Shown piece after piece: positions 39,963-50,351 of a DNA stretch of 64,000 nt (positions within the stretch are counted from its first letter, which is position 1; each line of letters opens with the position of its first letter). The stretch covers positions 5,827,001 to 5,891,000 of the forward strand of contig NZ_FNTD01000004.1 of NCBI RefSeq assembly GCF_900104815.1, read 5' to 3'. The notes beneath the pieces are model-generated. The model saw nothing but the letters and a program-made list of their open reading frames with translations. It made no database searches and had not been told where the DNA came from. The stretch is from Streptomyces misionensis (GTDB lineage Bacteria; Actinomycetota; Actinomycetes; Streptomycetales; Streptomycetaceae). A program made the position numbers and the translations under genes.

Positions 39963-40721
39963 ATGCCCTACGACCCGTCAGCCTTTCCGCCCTTCGCTGT
40001 CACCGTGGACCTGGTCGTGCTGACCGTTCGCCGTCATTCGCTGTGCGCGATGGCGGTGCGCCGGGGCGAGCCCCCCTTCCAGGGACGATGGGCGCTGCCC
40101 GGCGGTTTCGTCCGGGCCGACGAGGACCTCTCCCAGGCGGCGGCGCGCGAGCTGGCCGAGGAGACCGGGCTGCGGGCGCACGACCCCTCGTCCCCCGCGC
40201 AGGACAACGGGGCGCACCTGGAGCAGCTGGCCACCTACGGAGACCCCGACCGCGACCCCCGGATGCGCGTGGTCAGCGTCGCGCACCTGGCGCTCGCCCC
40301 CGACCTGCCCGCACCGCGCGCGGGCGGCGACGCCAGCAACGCGCGCTGGGCGCCGGTCGAGGAACTGCTCCAGCAGGGCGGTTACGGCCGGGACGGCGAG
40401 CCCCTCGCCCCGCTGGCCTTCGACCACGCCCGGATCCTCGCCGACGGCGTCGAGCGGGCCCGGTCGAAGATCGAGTACTCGTCGCTGGCCACCGCCTTCT
40501 GCCCGCCCGAGTTCACCGTCGGAGAACTGCGCCGGGTGTACGAGGCCGTGTGGGGGGTGGCCCTCGATCCGCGCAACTTCCACCGCAAGGTCACCGGGAC
40601 CCCCGGGTTCCTCGTGCCGACGGGAGGCACGACCACTCGCCAGGGCGGCCGCCCCGCCCAGCTCTTCAGGGCTGGTGGCGCCACCCTGCTCAACCCCCCG
40701 ATGCTGCGCCCCGAGGTCTGA
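39963..40721 (+). CDS. NUDIX domain regulator/hydrolase, NrtR-like
   Basis: A 252-residue protein. The NUDIX box is complete: GGFVRADEDL followed by AAARELAEETGL (about residues 47-70), with all Gx5Ex7REUxEExGU positions present, so hydrolysis is possible. The C terminus (about 165-235; FTVGELRRVYEAVWGVALD, then NFHRKVTG) is the winged helix of the NrtR family, which represses NAD-biosynthesis genes and senses ADP-ribose. A palindrome in its own promoter suggests autoregulation. No NAD gene is adjacent, so its regulon is elsewhere. Confidence 0.87.
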   Translation: MPYDPSAFPPFAVTVDLVVLTVRRHSLCAMAVRRGEPPFQGRWALPGGFVRADEDLSQAAARELAEETGLRAHDPSSPAQDNGAHLEQLATYGDPDRDPRMRVVSVAHLALAPDLPAPRAGGDASNARWAPVEELLQQGGYGRDGEPLAPLAFDHARILADGVERARSKIEYSSLATAFCPPEFTVGELRRVYEAVWGVALDPRNFHRKVTGTPGFLVPTGGTTTRQGGRPAQLFRAGGATLLNPPMLRPEV

Positions 40722-40862
40722 CCGGCGCGGACCCGGCCGGTCCGGGGAGCGGGCCCCTGGTTGCATCGAACGGAGGACAGAGACGGGCCCGGGGGAGCGG
40801 CACCCGCCGCTCAACCCTCCCATACACGAAAAAACCGGACAACGCACGCTATCTTGCTGCAG

Positions 40863-43085
40863 GTGATCCAGGCCTTCGGACTGACCAGCACCTCCCGCAA
40901 GGCGCAGCCGCCCGCCGTCGACGACGTCTCCTTCGAGGCGCGCGCCGGGCAGATCACCGTGCTCCTGGGTGCCCCCGGCGCGGGCAAGACCGCGACGTTG
41001 CGGCTGATGCTCGCCCTGGAGCAGGGGCGTGGCATCACCTACTTCAGGGGGTGGCCCCTGCACCGGATCGCCCACCCGGCGCGTGAGGTCGGCGTGCTCC
41101 TCGGTGACGTGCCGGGGCACCCGGCCCGTACGGTCCGCGGTCATCTGCGCATGCTCTGCGCGGCGTCGGGCGTCCCGGCACGCCGTGCCGACGAACTCCT
41201 CGAAGCCGTCGGCCTCGTCAGCTTCCGCGAGGAACGCCTCGGCACGCTGTCGCGCGGCATGGACCGCAGGCTCGGCCTGGCCTGCGCCCTGCTGCCCGAC
41301 CCGCACACGCTCGTCCTCGACGATCCGACCCGCGGCCTCTGCGCCCGGGAGGCGCAGTGGCTGCACGACATGCTGCGCTCCCACGCCGACCAGGGCGGCA
41401 CGGTGCTGATGGCCACGGGCGACCCGAGGGAGGCCGCGCGCACCGCCGACCGGGTCGTCACCCTCGACGCCGGCCGGCTCGTCGCCGACCAGGAGGCCGA
41501 GGAGTTCGCCCGCACCCGGCTGCGGCCGCGCGTGGCCGTACGCACCCCGCACGCCCGGCGCCTCGCGGCCGTACTCGCCAAGGAGGCGCGTACCGGCCGC
41601 CGTTCCGTCGAGGTCGTGCACGAGGGCGGCAACCGCCTTTCCGTGTACGGCACGACGACCGCCGACATCGGTGAGACGGCCTTCCGGCACGGCATCCTCG
41701 TCCACCAACTCGCCGACGAGGTAGGCGACATGGGGCCGGGCGCCGACAGCGGACCCGGTGCGCACGGCACCGCTGCCGACCGTGGACCGGCCGCCCCCGG
41801 CCCGCCGCCGGGCACGCCCGGGACCGCGTCCGGCCCCGGGCTGGTGGAACGGCGGGCCACGGCGAAGAGCGGGAAGATCGTGTTCGGTTTCTCCGTGCCG
41901 GACCCGTCGTCGCAGGACCGGCGGGCCGACCTGGTCGCGTCGGTCGGGCCCGCCGAGCCGGCCGGCCCCGCCGAGGACGGTCAGCACACCTCCCGCCGGC
42001 CGGAAGCGGTGCCGCGGGTGCGGGCGGTCCTTGACGACCGGGCGGCGTCCGAAGAGGTCCCCGCCCACCGCTCCGCGCCCGAGCGCCCCGAGTCGCGACG
42101 GCATCCGGTGACGGCGGATACCGGGACCACCCGCGCCTCCGGGAAACCGCGCGCCCGAGGGCCGGAGACCACCGGCGGACGCGTCGCCGCGGCGGGCCTC
42201 GCCGCGCTGCGCGCCCACCTGCCCGGAGCCGGAAGGCCCGGCCCCCGGGCACCGCGGACCGCGGACGCCCGGACCGACGGCGCCCGCGCCCTCCCGCCTC
42301 TCATCTCGGTTCGTCCCGCCCCCGCCCCGCTGTGCCCGCTGCGCTACGAACTCCGGCGGGCCGCCGGCGTCGGCACGGGGTTCTTCGTCTGCGGCGCCGC
42401 GCTCGTGATCTCCGTGCTCACCGCCGTGGTGCTGGCCGGGATCGGCCACACCCCGCAGGCCCGGCTGTTCGCGGCGTGGCCGCGCGAACTGCCGCTGCCG
42501 CCCGCCGCGCTCGCGGCCGGACTGCTCGGCGCGCTGTCTTTCGGGGACGAGTTCCGCCACCCCGCACTGGCGGCCGACCGCGGCACCGTGCCCCGCAGGC
42601 TCGGGCTGCTGGCCGCGAAACTCCTCGTCTCCGGAACCACCGCCGCCCTGCTCGCCTTCCTCGCCGTGGGCTGCGACGCCGAGGCGCTCCACCTCGTCCA
42701 CGGCCGGGAGGCGACACAGGTCCCCGAGGACTGGCTCGCGCTGACCGCGAGTTGGTTCGCCCTCATGACCGGGTGCGCGTGGGCAGGCGTGCTCGCGGCC
42801 GGCGTCTTCCGGTCCACCTCGGGCGGCCTCGCCGCCGTCCTCGCCGTGCCCGTGGTCGTCGTACCCCTTGTCCACCGGGGACTTCGGGGCGCGGCCGTGG
42901 GGATGGCGGCCGATCTCCCCGCGCGCTCGCGGGAGGTGTTCCTGCTCCAGTGGCCCTTCGGAGGGGACCGCTACCTGCTGGCGGTGGTGCGACTGATCGT
43001 CCAACCCGTGGGCGGCGCACTGGTGTTGTCCCTGACGGCACTGGTGTGCGCGTATCTGTTCACGACGCTGCGAACCAGGACCTGA
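40863..43085 (+). CDS. ABC transporter, ATPase fused to a membrane domain
   Basis: A 740-residue protein. The ATPase (about 1-220) has Walker A GAPGAGKT, signature LSRGMDRR and Walker B TLVLDDP, where the catalytic Glu is Asp; the expected switch histidine region reads MATGDPREA without His. Residues about 280-490 are a long Pro/Ala/Arg-rich linker. The C-terminal 230 residues contain about six hydrophobic segments (VGTGFFVCGAALVISVLTAV, ALLAFLAVGC, GALVLSLTALVCAYL) as in ABC-2 type exporters. The GTG at 40863 gives MIQAFGLTS; a TATCTT hexamer seven bases upstream suggests a leaderless start. Substrate unknown. Confidence 0.8.
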   Translation: MIQAFGLTSTSRKAQPPAVDDVSFEARAGQITVLLGAPGAGKTATLRLMLALEQGRGITYFRGWPLHRIAHPAREVGVLLGDVPGHPARTVRGHLRMLCAASGVPARRADELLEAVGLVSFREERLGTLSRGMDRRLGLACALLPDPHTLVLDDPTRGLCAREAQWLHDMLRSHADQGGTVLMATGDPREAARTADRVVTLDAGRLVADQEAEEFARTRLRPRVAVRTPHARRLAAVLAKEARTGRRSVEVVHEGGNRLSVYGTTTADIGETAFRHGILVHQLADEVGDMGPGADSGPGAHGTAADRGPAAPGPPPGTPGTASGPGLVERRATAKSGKIVFGFSVPDPSSQDRRADLVASVGPAEPAGPAEDGQHTSRRPEAVPRVRAVLDDRAASEEVPAHRSAPERPESRRHPVTADTGTTRASGKPRARGPETTGGRVAAAGLAALRAHLPGAGRPGPRAPRTADARTDGARALPPLISVRPAPAPLCPLRYELRRAAGVGTGFFVCGAALVISVLTAVVLAGIGHTPQARLFAAWPRELPLPPAALAAGLLGALSFGDEFRHPALAADRGTVPRRLGLLAAKLLVSGTTAALLAFLAVGCDAEALHLVHGREATQVPEDWLALTASWFALMTGCAWAGVLAAGVFRSTSGGLAAVLAVPVVVVPLVHRGLRGAAVGMAADLPARSREVFLLQWPFGGDRYLLAVVRLIVQPVGGALVLSLTALVCAYLFTTLRTRT

Positions 43086-43216
43086 TGACCGTTGCCCTTA
43101 CGCTTCTGATCCGGCTTGTGCCCACAACTCCCCGCGGACGGCTCGTTTCCTTCCGATAAGGCGTCAATTGCGACGGTGTGAGCGATCACCCTTTCGTGTG
43201 CTTTTCACCAAAGACC

Positions 43217-43244
43217 TCAAGGGAGTTGGACACGGCGCCGACAA
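43217..43244 (+). promoter_or_regulatory. Sigma-WhiG-type promoter of whiH
   Basis: TCAA (43217-43220) and GCCGACAA (43237-43244) are separated by 16 bases, close to the flagellar-type consensus TAAA-N15/16-GCCGATAA used by sigma-WhiG. It ends seven bases before the whiH start codon, so the transcript is likely leaderless. Confidence 0.75.
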
Positions 43245-43251
43245 AGGACTC

Positions 43252-44139
43252 GTGAGTACCCTTGCGCACACCATGATGACCGCCGCCCGCTCGTCAGACT
43301 CCGGTCTGGCCGGCCCGGGCGAACTCGACCGCTACTCCTACGGCGACGCCCCGGTGGGCGAACGCGTCGGAGCGCCCGCCTGGGACGGAGGGGAATCCGA
43401 GCTGGGCCGGGTCGGCCGGCGGGCCACGGGCAACCGCGGCCGGGGGCTGCACGGCCAACTCGTCCAGCAGCTGGGTCAGATGATCGTCTCCGGCGATCTG
43501 GGCGCGGACCGTCCGCTGGTGCCCGAGGAGATCGGCCAGCGCTTCGAGGTCTCCCGCACCGTCGTCCGCGAGTCCCTCCGTGTCCTGGAGGCCAAGGGCC
43601 TGGTCAGCGCCCGTCCGAACGTCGGCACACGCGTGCGCCCGGTCAGCGACTGGAACCTCCTCGACCCGGACATCATCGAGTGGCGGGCCTTCGGCCCCCA
43701 GCGCGACGACCAGCGGCGCGAGCTGAGCGAGCTGCGCTGGACCATCGAGCCGCTCGCCGCCCGTCTCGCCGCCGGGCACGGCCGCGAGGAGGTGCAGCAG
43801 CGCCTGTGCGACATGGTCGAGATCATGAGCCACGCCATGGCGCAGGGCGACGCGCTCACCTACTCGCGCGCCGACAACGAGTTCCACGCGCTGCTCATCC
43901 AGATCGCCGGCAACCGCATGCTGGAGCACCTCTCCGGCATCGTCGCCGCCGCCCTCCAGGTCTCCGGCGGTCCGGTCACGGCCTGTGACCGGCCGAACGA
44001 GGCGTCCCTCGCGCAGCACGCGCGGATCGTCGACGCCCTCGGGACCGGCGACGGCGGTGCGGCGGAGACCGCCATGCGCCAACTGCTGACGGTCCACCCC
44101 GAGGTGGAGCGGGTGGTACCCGCCCCGCGCGAGCACTGA
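43252..44139 (+). CDS. whiH: Sporulation regulator WhiH (GntR/FadR family)
   Basis: A 295-residue protein whose start (GTG, MSTLAHTMMTAAR) and length match the WhiH I recall from Streptomyces coelicolor. The GntR winged helix is at about residues 70-135 (LVPEEIGQRFEVSRTVVRES) and the FCD effector domain at about 155-280 (ELRWTIEPLAARLA, ADNEFHALLIQIAGN). WhiH acts in aerial hyphae to drive sporulation septation. A sigma-WhiG-like promoter precedes it, and hrdB follows, the known chromosomal arrangement. Confidence 0.93.
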   Translation: MSTLAHTMMTAARSSDSGLAGPGELDRYSYGDAPVGERVGAPAWDGGESELGRVGRRATGNRGRGLHGQLVQQLGQMIVSGDLGADRPLVPEEIGQRFEVSRTVVRESLRVLEAKGLVSARPNVGTRVRPVSDWNLLDPDIIEWRAFGPQRDDQRRELSELRWTIEPLAARLAAGHGREEVQQRLCDMVEIMSHAMAQGDALTYSRADNEFHALLIQIAGNRMLEHLSGIVAAALQVSGGPVTACDRPNEASLAQHARIVDALGTGDGGAAETAMRQLLTVHPEVERVVPAPREH

Positions 44140-44578
44140 CCCGCGCCGCGGGCGGTGCGATCGCCGAGTGTGCGCGTCGGTTCCCATGACGTGCCGGGCC
44201 CGGGGGCCGCGGCCGTCGCCGGTCCCCGCCGGATCCTCAGCAGTCCGGCGGGACCCGGCGCTGCCGCGCACGGGCCCGGCCCCACGCGCGACCTCCCTGA
44301 CCCGGCCGACACGTCAGGCGTCTTCTTTGCCCATGTCCGACTGGTTTTGTTCGCTTACGGGGTGTGACTCGGGCCACGCAGATTGGGCGTAACACTCATG
44401 GGGACAGCGCGATGACCTAAGAGGTGATAGCCGCGGAGGGAATACGGACGCCGGACAAGGCGCTGTGAATCCTCCCGGCCCGCGCCCGCGCCGTCGGCCC
44501 ATCCCCAGGCCGGTGGTCGGCTCCCGTCCGAAGTGGACGGTGCCGGAAGCCGTTTTCCAACGTTCCGAGAGGTTGTTC
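44140..44578. other. hrdB upstream region
   Basis: This 439-base gap holds the hrdB promoter and a long leader. An ECF-type promoter-like pair lies at 44389-44415. A GTG-N6-GNCAC sequence (44364-44377) fits the streptomycete Crp pattern. The leader from about 44425 to the start codon is roughly 150 bases. A frame in phase with hrdB continues up to 44465 but lacks conservation with the HrdB I recall. Confidence 0.6.
44389..44415 (+). promoter_or_regulatory. ECF-type promoter of hrdB
   Basis: GTAAC (44389-44393) and CGATGA (44410-44415) are spaced by 16 bases, which fits an ECF sigma promoter. The hrdB genes of streptomycetes are known to be transcribed by the ECF sigma factor ShbA; identification of these hexamers as its target is inference. 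Confidence 0.6.
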
Positions 44579-46111
<1,533 letters not shown>

Positions 46112-46128
46112 TCCGCCCGTACGACGAA

Positions 46129-46162
46129 GAAGGCCCGGTTCCCCCGTGGGATCCGGGCCTTC
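46129..46162 (+). terminator. hrdB terminator
   Basis: A perfect 10-base-pair stem GAAGGCCCGG / CCGGGCCTTC with a 14-base loop lies 17 bases after the hrdB stop. Confidence 0.88.
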
Positions 46163-46230
46163 GTGCTGCGAGCGGCGCTCTCGTGGATCACTCTGGGTTC
46201 TCCGGTATCGACCCTGAGTGAGGAGTGCAG

Positions 46231-47124
46231 ATGCGCCTTTCCCTTGTCCGCGCACTGATCCGGCCGCTCGTCCTGGCGGCCGCCGTCGCCGCCATACCCC
46301 TGGTCGGCGCGTCGCCGGCGTCCCCGGCGTCCCCCGGAAGCGTGGTCGTCGGGGGCTTCCCGATCGACGTCTCGCAGGCCCCGTGGACGGTGGCGCTGTC
46401 GAGCCGTGACCGGTTCGGAGGCGCCCGGGCGGGCCAGTTCTGCGGCGGAGTGGCGATCGCCCGCACCACCGTGCTGACGGCCGCCCACTGCATGGCCGAG
46501 GACGTCCTCGGCGGACCGCCGGACCACGTGCGCGATCTGAAGGTCATCGCGGGCCGCACGGACCTGCTGTCGGACGAGGGTCAGGAGATCGCCGTACGGG
46601 AGGTCCGGGTCAACCCGGGCTTCGACGGTGCGACGAACTCGGGCGACTTCGCCGTCGTCACCCTCGCGGAGCCGCTGCCGCAGAGCGCGGTCATCGGGAT
46701 GGCGGGCCCGGGGGACGCGGCCTACGCGCCGGGCACCAAGGCCCTGGTCACCGGCTGGGGTGACCTGACGGGCGGCGGCGCCTACGCGCACCGGCTGCAT
46801 GCCGCGAACGTGCATGTGCTCGCCGACGACCGTTGCAGCCGGGCCTATCCGGGCGGCCCAGAGGGCGTCTACCGGGCCAGCAGCATGCTGTGCGCCGGAG
46901 AGGCCGCCGGGGGTCCGGACGCGTGTCAGGGGGACAGCGGAGGCCCGCTGGTGGCCGACGGCCGGCTGATCGGGCTCGTGTCCTGGGGCAGCGGCTGCGG
47001 GCGGCCCGGCAGTCCCGGCGTCTACACACGGGTCTCCGAGGTCGTACGCGCCCTGGCACCGCAGGACGGCCGGGGCGGGAAGACGTCCGCCAAGGCCGCG
47101 GGGAGGTCCCAGAGGGTCTCCTGA
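46231..47124 (+). CDS. Secreted trypsin-like serine protease (S1 family)
   Basis: A 297-residue precursor. The signal peptide ([20 protein letters not shown] and following hydrophobic residues) ends near residue 33; the mature domain starts near VVGGFPI. The catalytic triad is visible: His in LTAAHC (about 88), Asp in [10 protein letters not shown] (about 137) and Ser in CQGDSGGPL (about 235). The specificity pocket segment [19 protein letters not shown] fits trypsin-like cleavage after Arg/Lys. The short C-terminal basic tail is not part of the fold. AGGAG precedes the ATG by five bases. Confidence 0.93.
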   Translation: MRLSLVRALIRPLVLAAAVAAIPLVGASPASPASPGSVVVGGFPIDVSQAPWTVALSSRDRFGGARAGQFCGGVAIARTTVLTAAHCMAEDVLGGPPDHVRDLKVIAGRTDLLSDEGQEIAVREVRVNPGFDGATNSGDFAVVTLAEPLPQSAVIGMAGPGDAAYAPGTKALVTGWGDLTGGGAYAHRLHAANVHVLADDRCSRAYPGGPEGVYRASSMLCAGEAAGGPDACQGDSGGPLVADGRLIGLVSWGSGCGRPGSPGVYTRVSEVVRALAPQDGRGGKTSAKAAGRSQRVS

Positions 47125-47147
47125 GGGCCTTGCGCGACGTACGAGCA

Positions 47148-47180
47148 CGGGCGGCTGCTCCGAGGGGGAGCGGCCGCCCG
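47148..47180. terminator. Bidirectional terminator between the protease and DUF7455 genes
   Basis: A 14-base-pair stem with one T-G pair (CGGGCGGCTGCTCC against GGAGCGGCCGCCCG) and a 5-base loop separates convergent genes. Confidence 0.87.
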
Positions 47181-47223
47181 TTCACCGGCCTGGGCCGGGG
47201 CTGGCTCGTCGTACGCGCGAGAT

Positions 47224-47454
47224 TCAGCGCTCTTCTTCGGAAGAGGTGTTCGGAACGGAGGTGAGCCGCTCCGTCTCGTCCTGTATCTCAGCGGCGATCT
47301 TCTTGAGTTCTGGCTCGAACTTGCGACCGTGGTGGGCGCAGAAGAGCAGCTCTCCGCCGCTGAGCAGGACGACGCGCAGGTATGCCTGGGCGCCGCAGCG
47401 GTCGCAGCGGTCAGCGGCCGTCAGCGGGCTCGCGGGGGTCAGAACAGTAGTCAC
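47224..47454 (-). CDS. Small conserved zinc-ribbon-like protein (DUF7455-like)
   Basis: A 76-residue protein with CDRC (residues 17-20) and CAHH (about 39-42), spaced like a zinc ribbon, and a charged helical C terminus (ELKKIAAEIQDETERL). It is a widespread small actinobacterial protein located near sigma factor genes. Its role is unknown; a nucleic-acid or transcription link is a guess. The GTG start has GAGGCGAC directly upstream. It converges with the protease gene and is divergent from parE. Confidence 0.8.
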   Translation of the reverse strand: MTTVLTPASPLTAADRCDRCGAQAYLRVVLLSGGELLFCAHHGRKFEPELKKIAAEIQDETERLTSVPNTSSEEER

Positions 47455-47895
47455 GTCGCCTCTTCTCTAGCTCGACGAGCTGTCGTACCAGGGTCAACAT
47501 CCAACCAGCCCGAAAACGTTCCCGCTCGTGGCTTTTCTTTCGAAAAAATTTTTCCGGGTCGGCTGTCTGCTGCCGGTTGGCGGCGAATGTGCCGTAGTGC
47601 GTCTCTTGGGTGCTTACGGTTTCGCGCTGTCTAGTATCTCGGTCCTCCCGGCTGGCTTGCCGGTTGTTCATGAGGACGTGCCCGGAGCCTAAATGGTTCA
47701 TGCCTCCAAGGGAACGTGATATGTACTTCACCCCAACGAGGGATCGAACGTGCATGCGAGTCTGGACTAGTCTGAGGAGCCGACGAGGGTGGCGTTACAC
47801 CGGCTCTACCAGGCCTCGGTACCCTCTGTCCGGCGACCGAAGCCTCCCCCTTACCCAGAAGGGGGCAATCTGAAATTCAGCGAGGAGCGAACCGC
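47455..47895. other. Long AT-richer intergenic region before parE
   Basis: This 441-base gap between divergent genes is distinctly richer in A and T than its surroundings and includes an A/T tract AAAAAATTTTT (47543-47553), which should bend DNA. It must hold the parE promoter and probably a long leader. No RNA gene or known riboswitch was recognised. Confidence 0.6.
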
Positions 47896-50019
47896 GTGAC
47901 CGCCGATACGTCCGTGCCGTCCACAGCGCTGCTGGCAGGAGCAGACCGGGACGGTTCCAACTACACCGCGCGGCACCTGCTCGTCCTTGAGGGCCTCGAA
48001 GCCGTGCGCAAGCGCCCCGGCATGTACATCGGCTCGACGGACAGCCGCGGTCTCATGCACTGCCTGTGGGAGATCATCGACAACTCGGTGGACGAGGCCC
48101 TCGGCGGCTACTGCGACCACATCGAGGTGATCCTCCACGACGACGGCTCCGTGGAGGTGCGCGACAACGGCCGTGGCATCCCCGTGGACGTGGAGCCCAA
48201 GACCGGCCTGTCCGGCGTGGAGGTCGTCATGACCAAGCTCCACGCGGGCGGCAAGTTCGGCGGCGGCTCCTACGCGGCCTCCGGCGGTCTGCACGGCGTC
48301 GGCGCCTCCGTGGTCAACGCCCTCTCCGCCCGCCTGGACGTCGAGGTGGACCGCAGCGGCAGCACGCACGCGATCAGCTTCCGGCGCGGTGTGCCGGGCG
48401 CCTTCTCGGGCGCCGGCGCGGACGCGAGGTTCGAGGCCAAGAGCGGCCTGCGCAAGGCCAAGAAGATCCCCAAGACCCGCACCGGCACCCGCGTGCGCTA
48501 CTGGGCCGACCGGCAGATCTTCCTCAAGGACGCCAAGCTGTCCCTGGACACGCTGCACCAGCGCGCCCGGCAGACCGCCTTCCTGGTGCCCGGCCTGACC
48601 ATCGTCGTCCGCGACGAGTACGGCCTCGGCGAGGGCGGCAGCAAGGGCGAGGAGTCCTTCCGCTTCGACGGCGGCATCAGCGAGTTCTGCGAGTACCTGG
48701 CGAACGACAAGCCGGTCTGCGACGTGCTCCGCTTCTCCGGCAAGGGCACCTTCAAGGAGACCGTGCCGGTCCTGGACGAACACGGCCAGATGACCCCCAC
48801 CGAGGTCGCCCGCGAACTCGGCGTGGACGTGGCGCTGCGCTGGGGCACCGGTTACGACACCACCGTGCGATCCTTCGTCAACATCATCGCCACCCCCAAG
48901 GGCGGCACCCACGTCTCCGGCTTCGAGCAGGCCCTCACCCAGACGATGAACGACGTGCTGCGCGCCAAGAAGCTGCTGCGCGTCGCCGAGGACAACGTCG
49001 TCAAGGACGACGCCCTGGAGGGCCTCACCGCGGTCGTCACGGTGCGCCTGGCCGAGCCGCAGTTCGAGGGCCAGACCAAGGAGGTCCTCGGCACCTCGGC
49101 GGCCCGTCGCATCGTGAACAACGTGGTGTCCAAGGAGCTGAAGGCGTTCCTGACGGCCACCAAGCGGGACGCCGCGGCCCAGGCCCGCGTGGTCATGGAG
49201 AAGGTGGTCGCCGCCGCCCGGACCCGTGTCGCGGCCCGTCAGCACAAGGACGCCCAGCGGCGCAAGACCGCCCTGGAGTCCTCGTCCCTGCCGGCCAAGC
49301 TCGCCGACTGCCGCAGTGACGACGTCGACCGCAGCGAGCTGTTCATCGTCGAGGGCGACTCCGCGCTCGGTACGGCCAAGCTGGCGCGGAACTCCGAGTT
49401 CCAGGCCCTGCTGCCCATCCGCGGCAAGATCCTCAACGTGCAGCGGTCGTCCGTGACCGACATGCTCAAGAACGCCGAGTGCGGCGCGATCATCCAGGTC
49501 ATAGGAGCGGGCTCGGGCCGCACCTTCGACATCGACCAGGCCCGCTACGGCAAGATCATCATGATGACCGACGCCGATGTGGACGGCTCGCACATCCGCT
49601 GTCTGCTGCTCACGCTGTTCCAGCGCTACATGCGGCCCATGGTCGAGGCCGGCCGCGTCTTCGCCGCGGTGCCCCCGCTGCACCGCATCGAGATCATCCA
49701 GCCGAAGAAGGGGCAGGACAAGTACGTCTACACGTACTCGGACCGGGAGCTGCGCGACAAGCTCATGGAGTTCCAGAGCAAGGGCATCCGCTACAAGGAC
49801 TCCATCCAGCGCTACAAGGGCCTCGGCGAGATGGACGCCGACCAGCTGGCCGAGACCACGATGGACCCCCGCCACCGCACCCTGCGGCGCATCAACCTGT
49901 CCGACCTGGACGCCGCGGAGAAGGTCTTCGACCTCCTGATGGGCAATGACGTGGCCCCCCGCAAGGAGTTCATCTCCAGCTCCGCGGCGACCCTGGACCG
50001 CTCCCGCATCGACGCGTGA
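47896..50019 (+). CDS. parE: DNA topoisomerase IV subunit B
   Basis: A 707-residue type IIA topoisomerase B subunit. The GHKL ATPase has ENSVDEALGG-like EIIDNSVDEALGGYC, DNGRGIPV and the lid GGKFGGGSYAASGGLHGVGAS split as two blocks; the Toprim domain has ELFIVEGDSALGTAK and DADVDGSHIR. It lacks recF/gyrA neighbours and sits near hrdB, where streptomycetes carry the second gyrB-like gene; hence parE. The GyrA-like partner parC is not in the window. It decatenates sister chromosomes. Confidence 0.92.
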   Translation: MTADTSVPSTALLAGADRDGSNYTARHLLVLEGLEAVRKRPGMYIGSTDSRGLMHCLWEIIDNSVDEALGGYCDHIEVILHDDGSVEVRDNGRGIPVDVEPKTGLSGVEVVMTKLHAGGKFGGGSYAASGGLHGVGASVVNALSARLDVEVDRSGSTHAISFRRGVPGAFSGAGADARFEAKSGLRKAKKIPKTRTGTRVRYWADRQIFLKDAKLSLDTLHQRARQTAFLVPGLTIVVRDEYGLGEGGSKGEESFRFDGGISEFCEYLANDKPVCDVLRFSGKGTFKETVPVLDEHGQMTPTEVARELGVDVALRWGTGYDTTVRSFVNIIATPKGGTHVSGFEQALTQTMNDVLRAKKLLRVAEDNVVKDDALEGLTAVVTVRLAEPQFEGQTKEVLGTSAARRIVNNVVSKELKAFLTATKRDAAAQARVVMEKVVAAARTRVAARQHKDAQRRKTALESSSLPAKLADCRSDDVDRSELFIVEGDSALGTAKLARNSEFQALLPIRGKILNVQRSSVTDMLKNAECGAIIQVIGAGSGRTFDIDQARYGKIIMMTDADVDGSHIRCLLLTLFQRYMRPMVEAGRVFAAVPPLHRIEIIQPKKGQDKYVYTYSDRELRDKLMEFQSKGIRYKDSIQRYKGLGEMDADQLAETTMDPRHRTLRRINLSDLDAAEKVFDLLMGNDVAPRKEFISSSAATLDRSRIDA

Positions 50020-50109
50020 CGCGCCGCGCCGGCCGATACGCGGCGGCGGGCCCGGACCGCCCGCCGTACCGCGTCGGCCGGAGCGTGGGGCGGCGCACTT
50101 GCACGAGCC

Positions 50110-50157
50110 CGCTCACCGGGCCTGTCCCGCCCCCGCTCACCGAGCCTGTCCCGCCCC
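50110..50157 (+). repeat. 24-base tandem duplication after parE
   Basis: Two copies of a 24-base unit (CGCTCACCGGGCCTGTCCCG and four more bases) are joined head to tail with one G/A difference. It lies in the untranslated region just before the parE terminator. Confidence 0.75.
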
Positions 50158-50160
50158 CGC

Positions 50161-50184
50161 CCCGCCCGGCACGAGCCGGGCGGG
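50161..50184 (+). terminator. parE terminator
   Basis: A perfect 10-base-pair stem CCCGCCCGGC / GCCGGGCGGG with an ACGA loop lies about 140 bases after the parE stop. Confidence 0.85.
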
Positions 50185-50201
50185 CCCGGAGCCCACGGCA
50201 T

Positions 50202-50229
50202 CTGTTCTCCACCCGGGGGTGGAGAACAG
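50202..50229. other. Perfect palindromic hairpin, 12-base arms
   Basis: CTGTTCTCCACC and GGTGGAGAACAG flank a CGGG loop. It may be a second terminator or an operator for the downstream DUF1453/two-component operon, which starts about 120 bases further on. The rest of the 332-base gap (50020-50351) shows only the repeat and terminator listed separately. Confidence 0.6.
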
Positions 50230-50351
50230 CCGCCGAAGATCTCCACCTGTGATCCACCCGGGCTCCGATCTCCCGACCTGCGGATTTCCGTAACTTCGAA
50301 GCGTCGGCAGCGCCCGCCGCCGGCACCGTCTTCAAGCCCACGGAGGATCCG

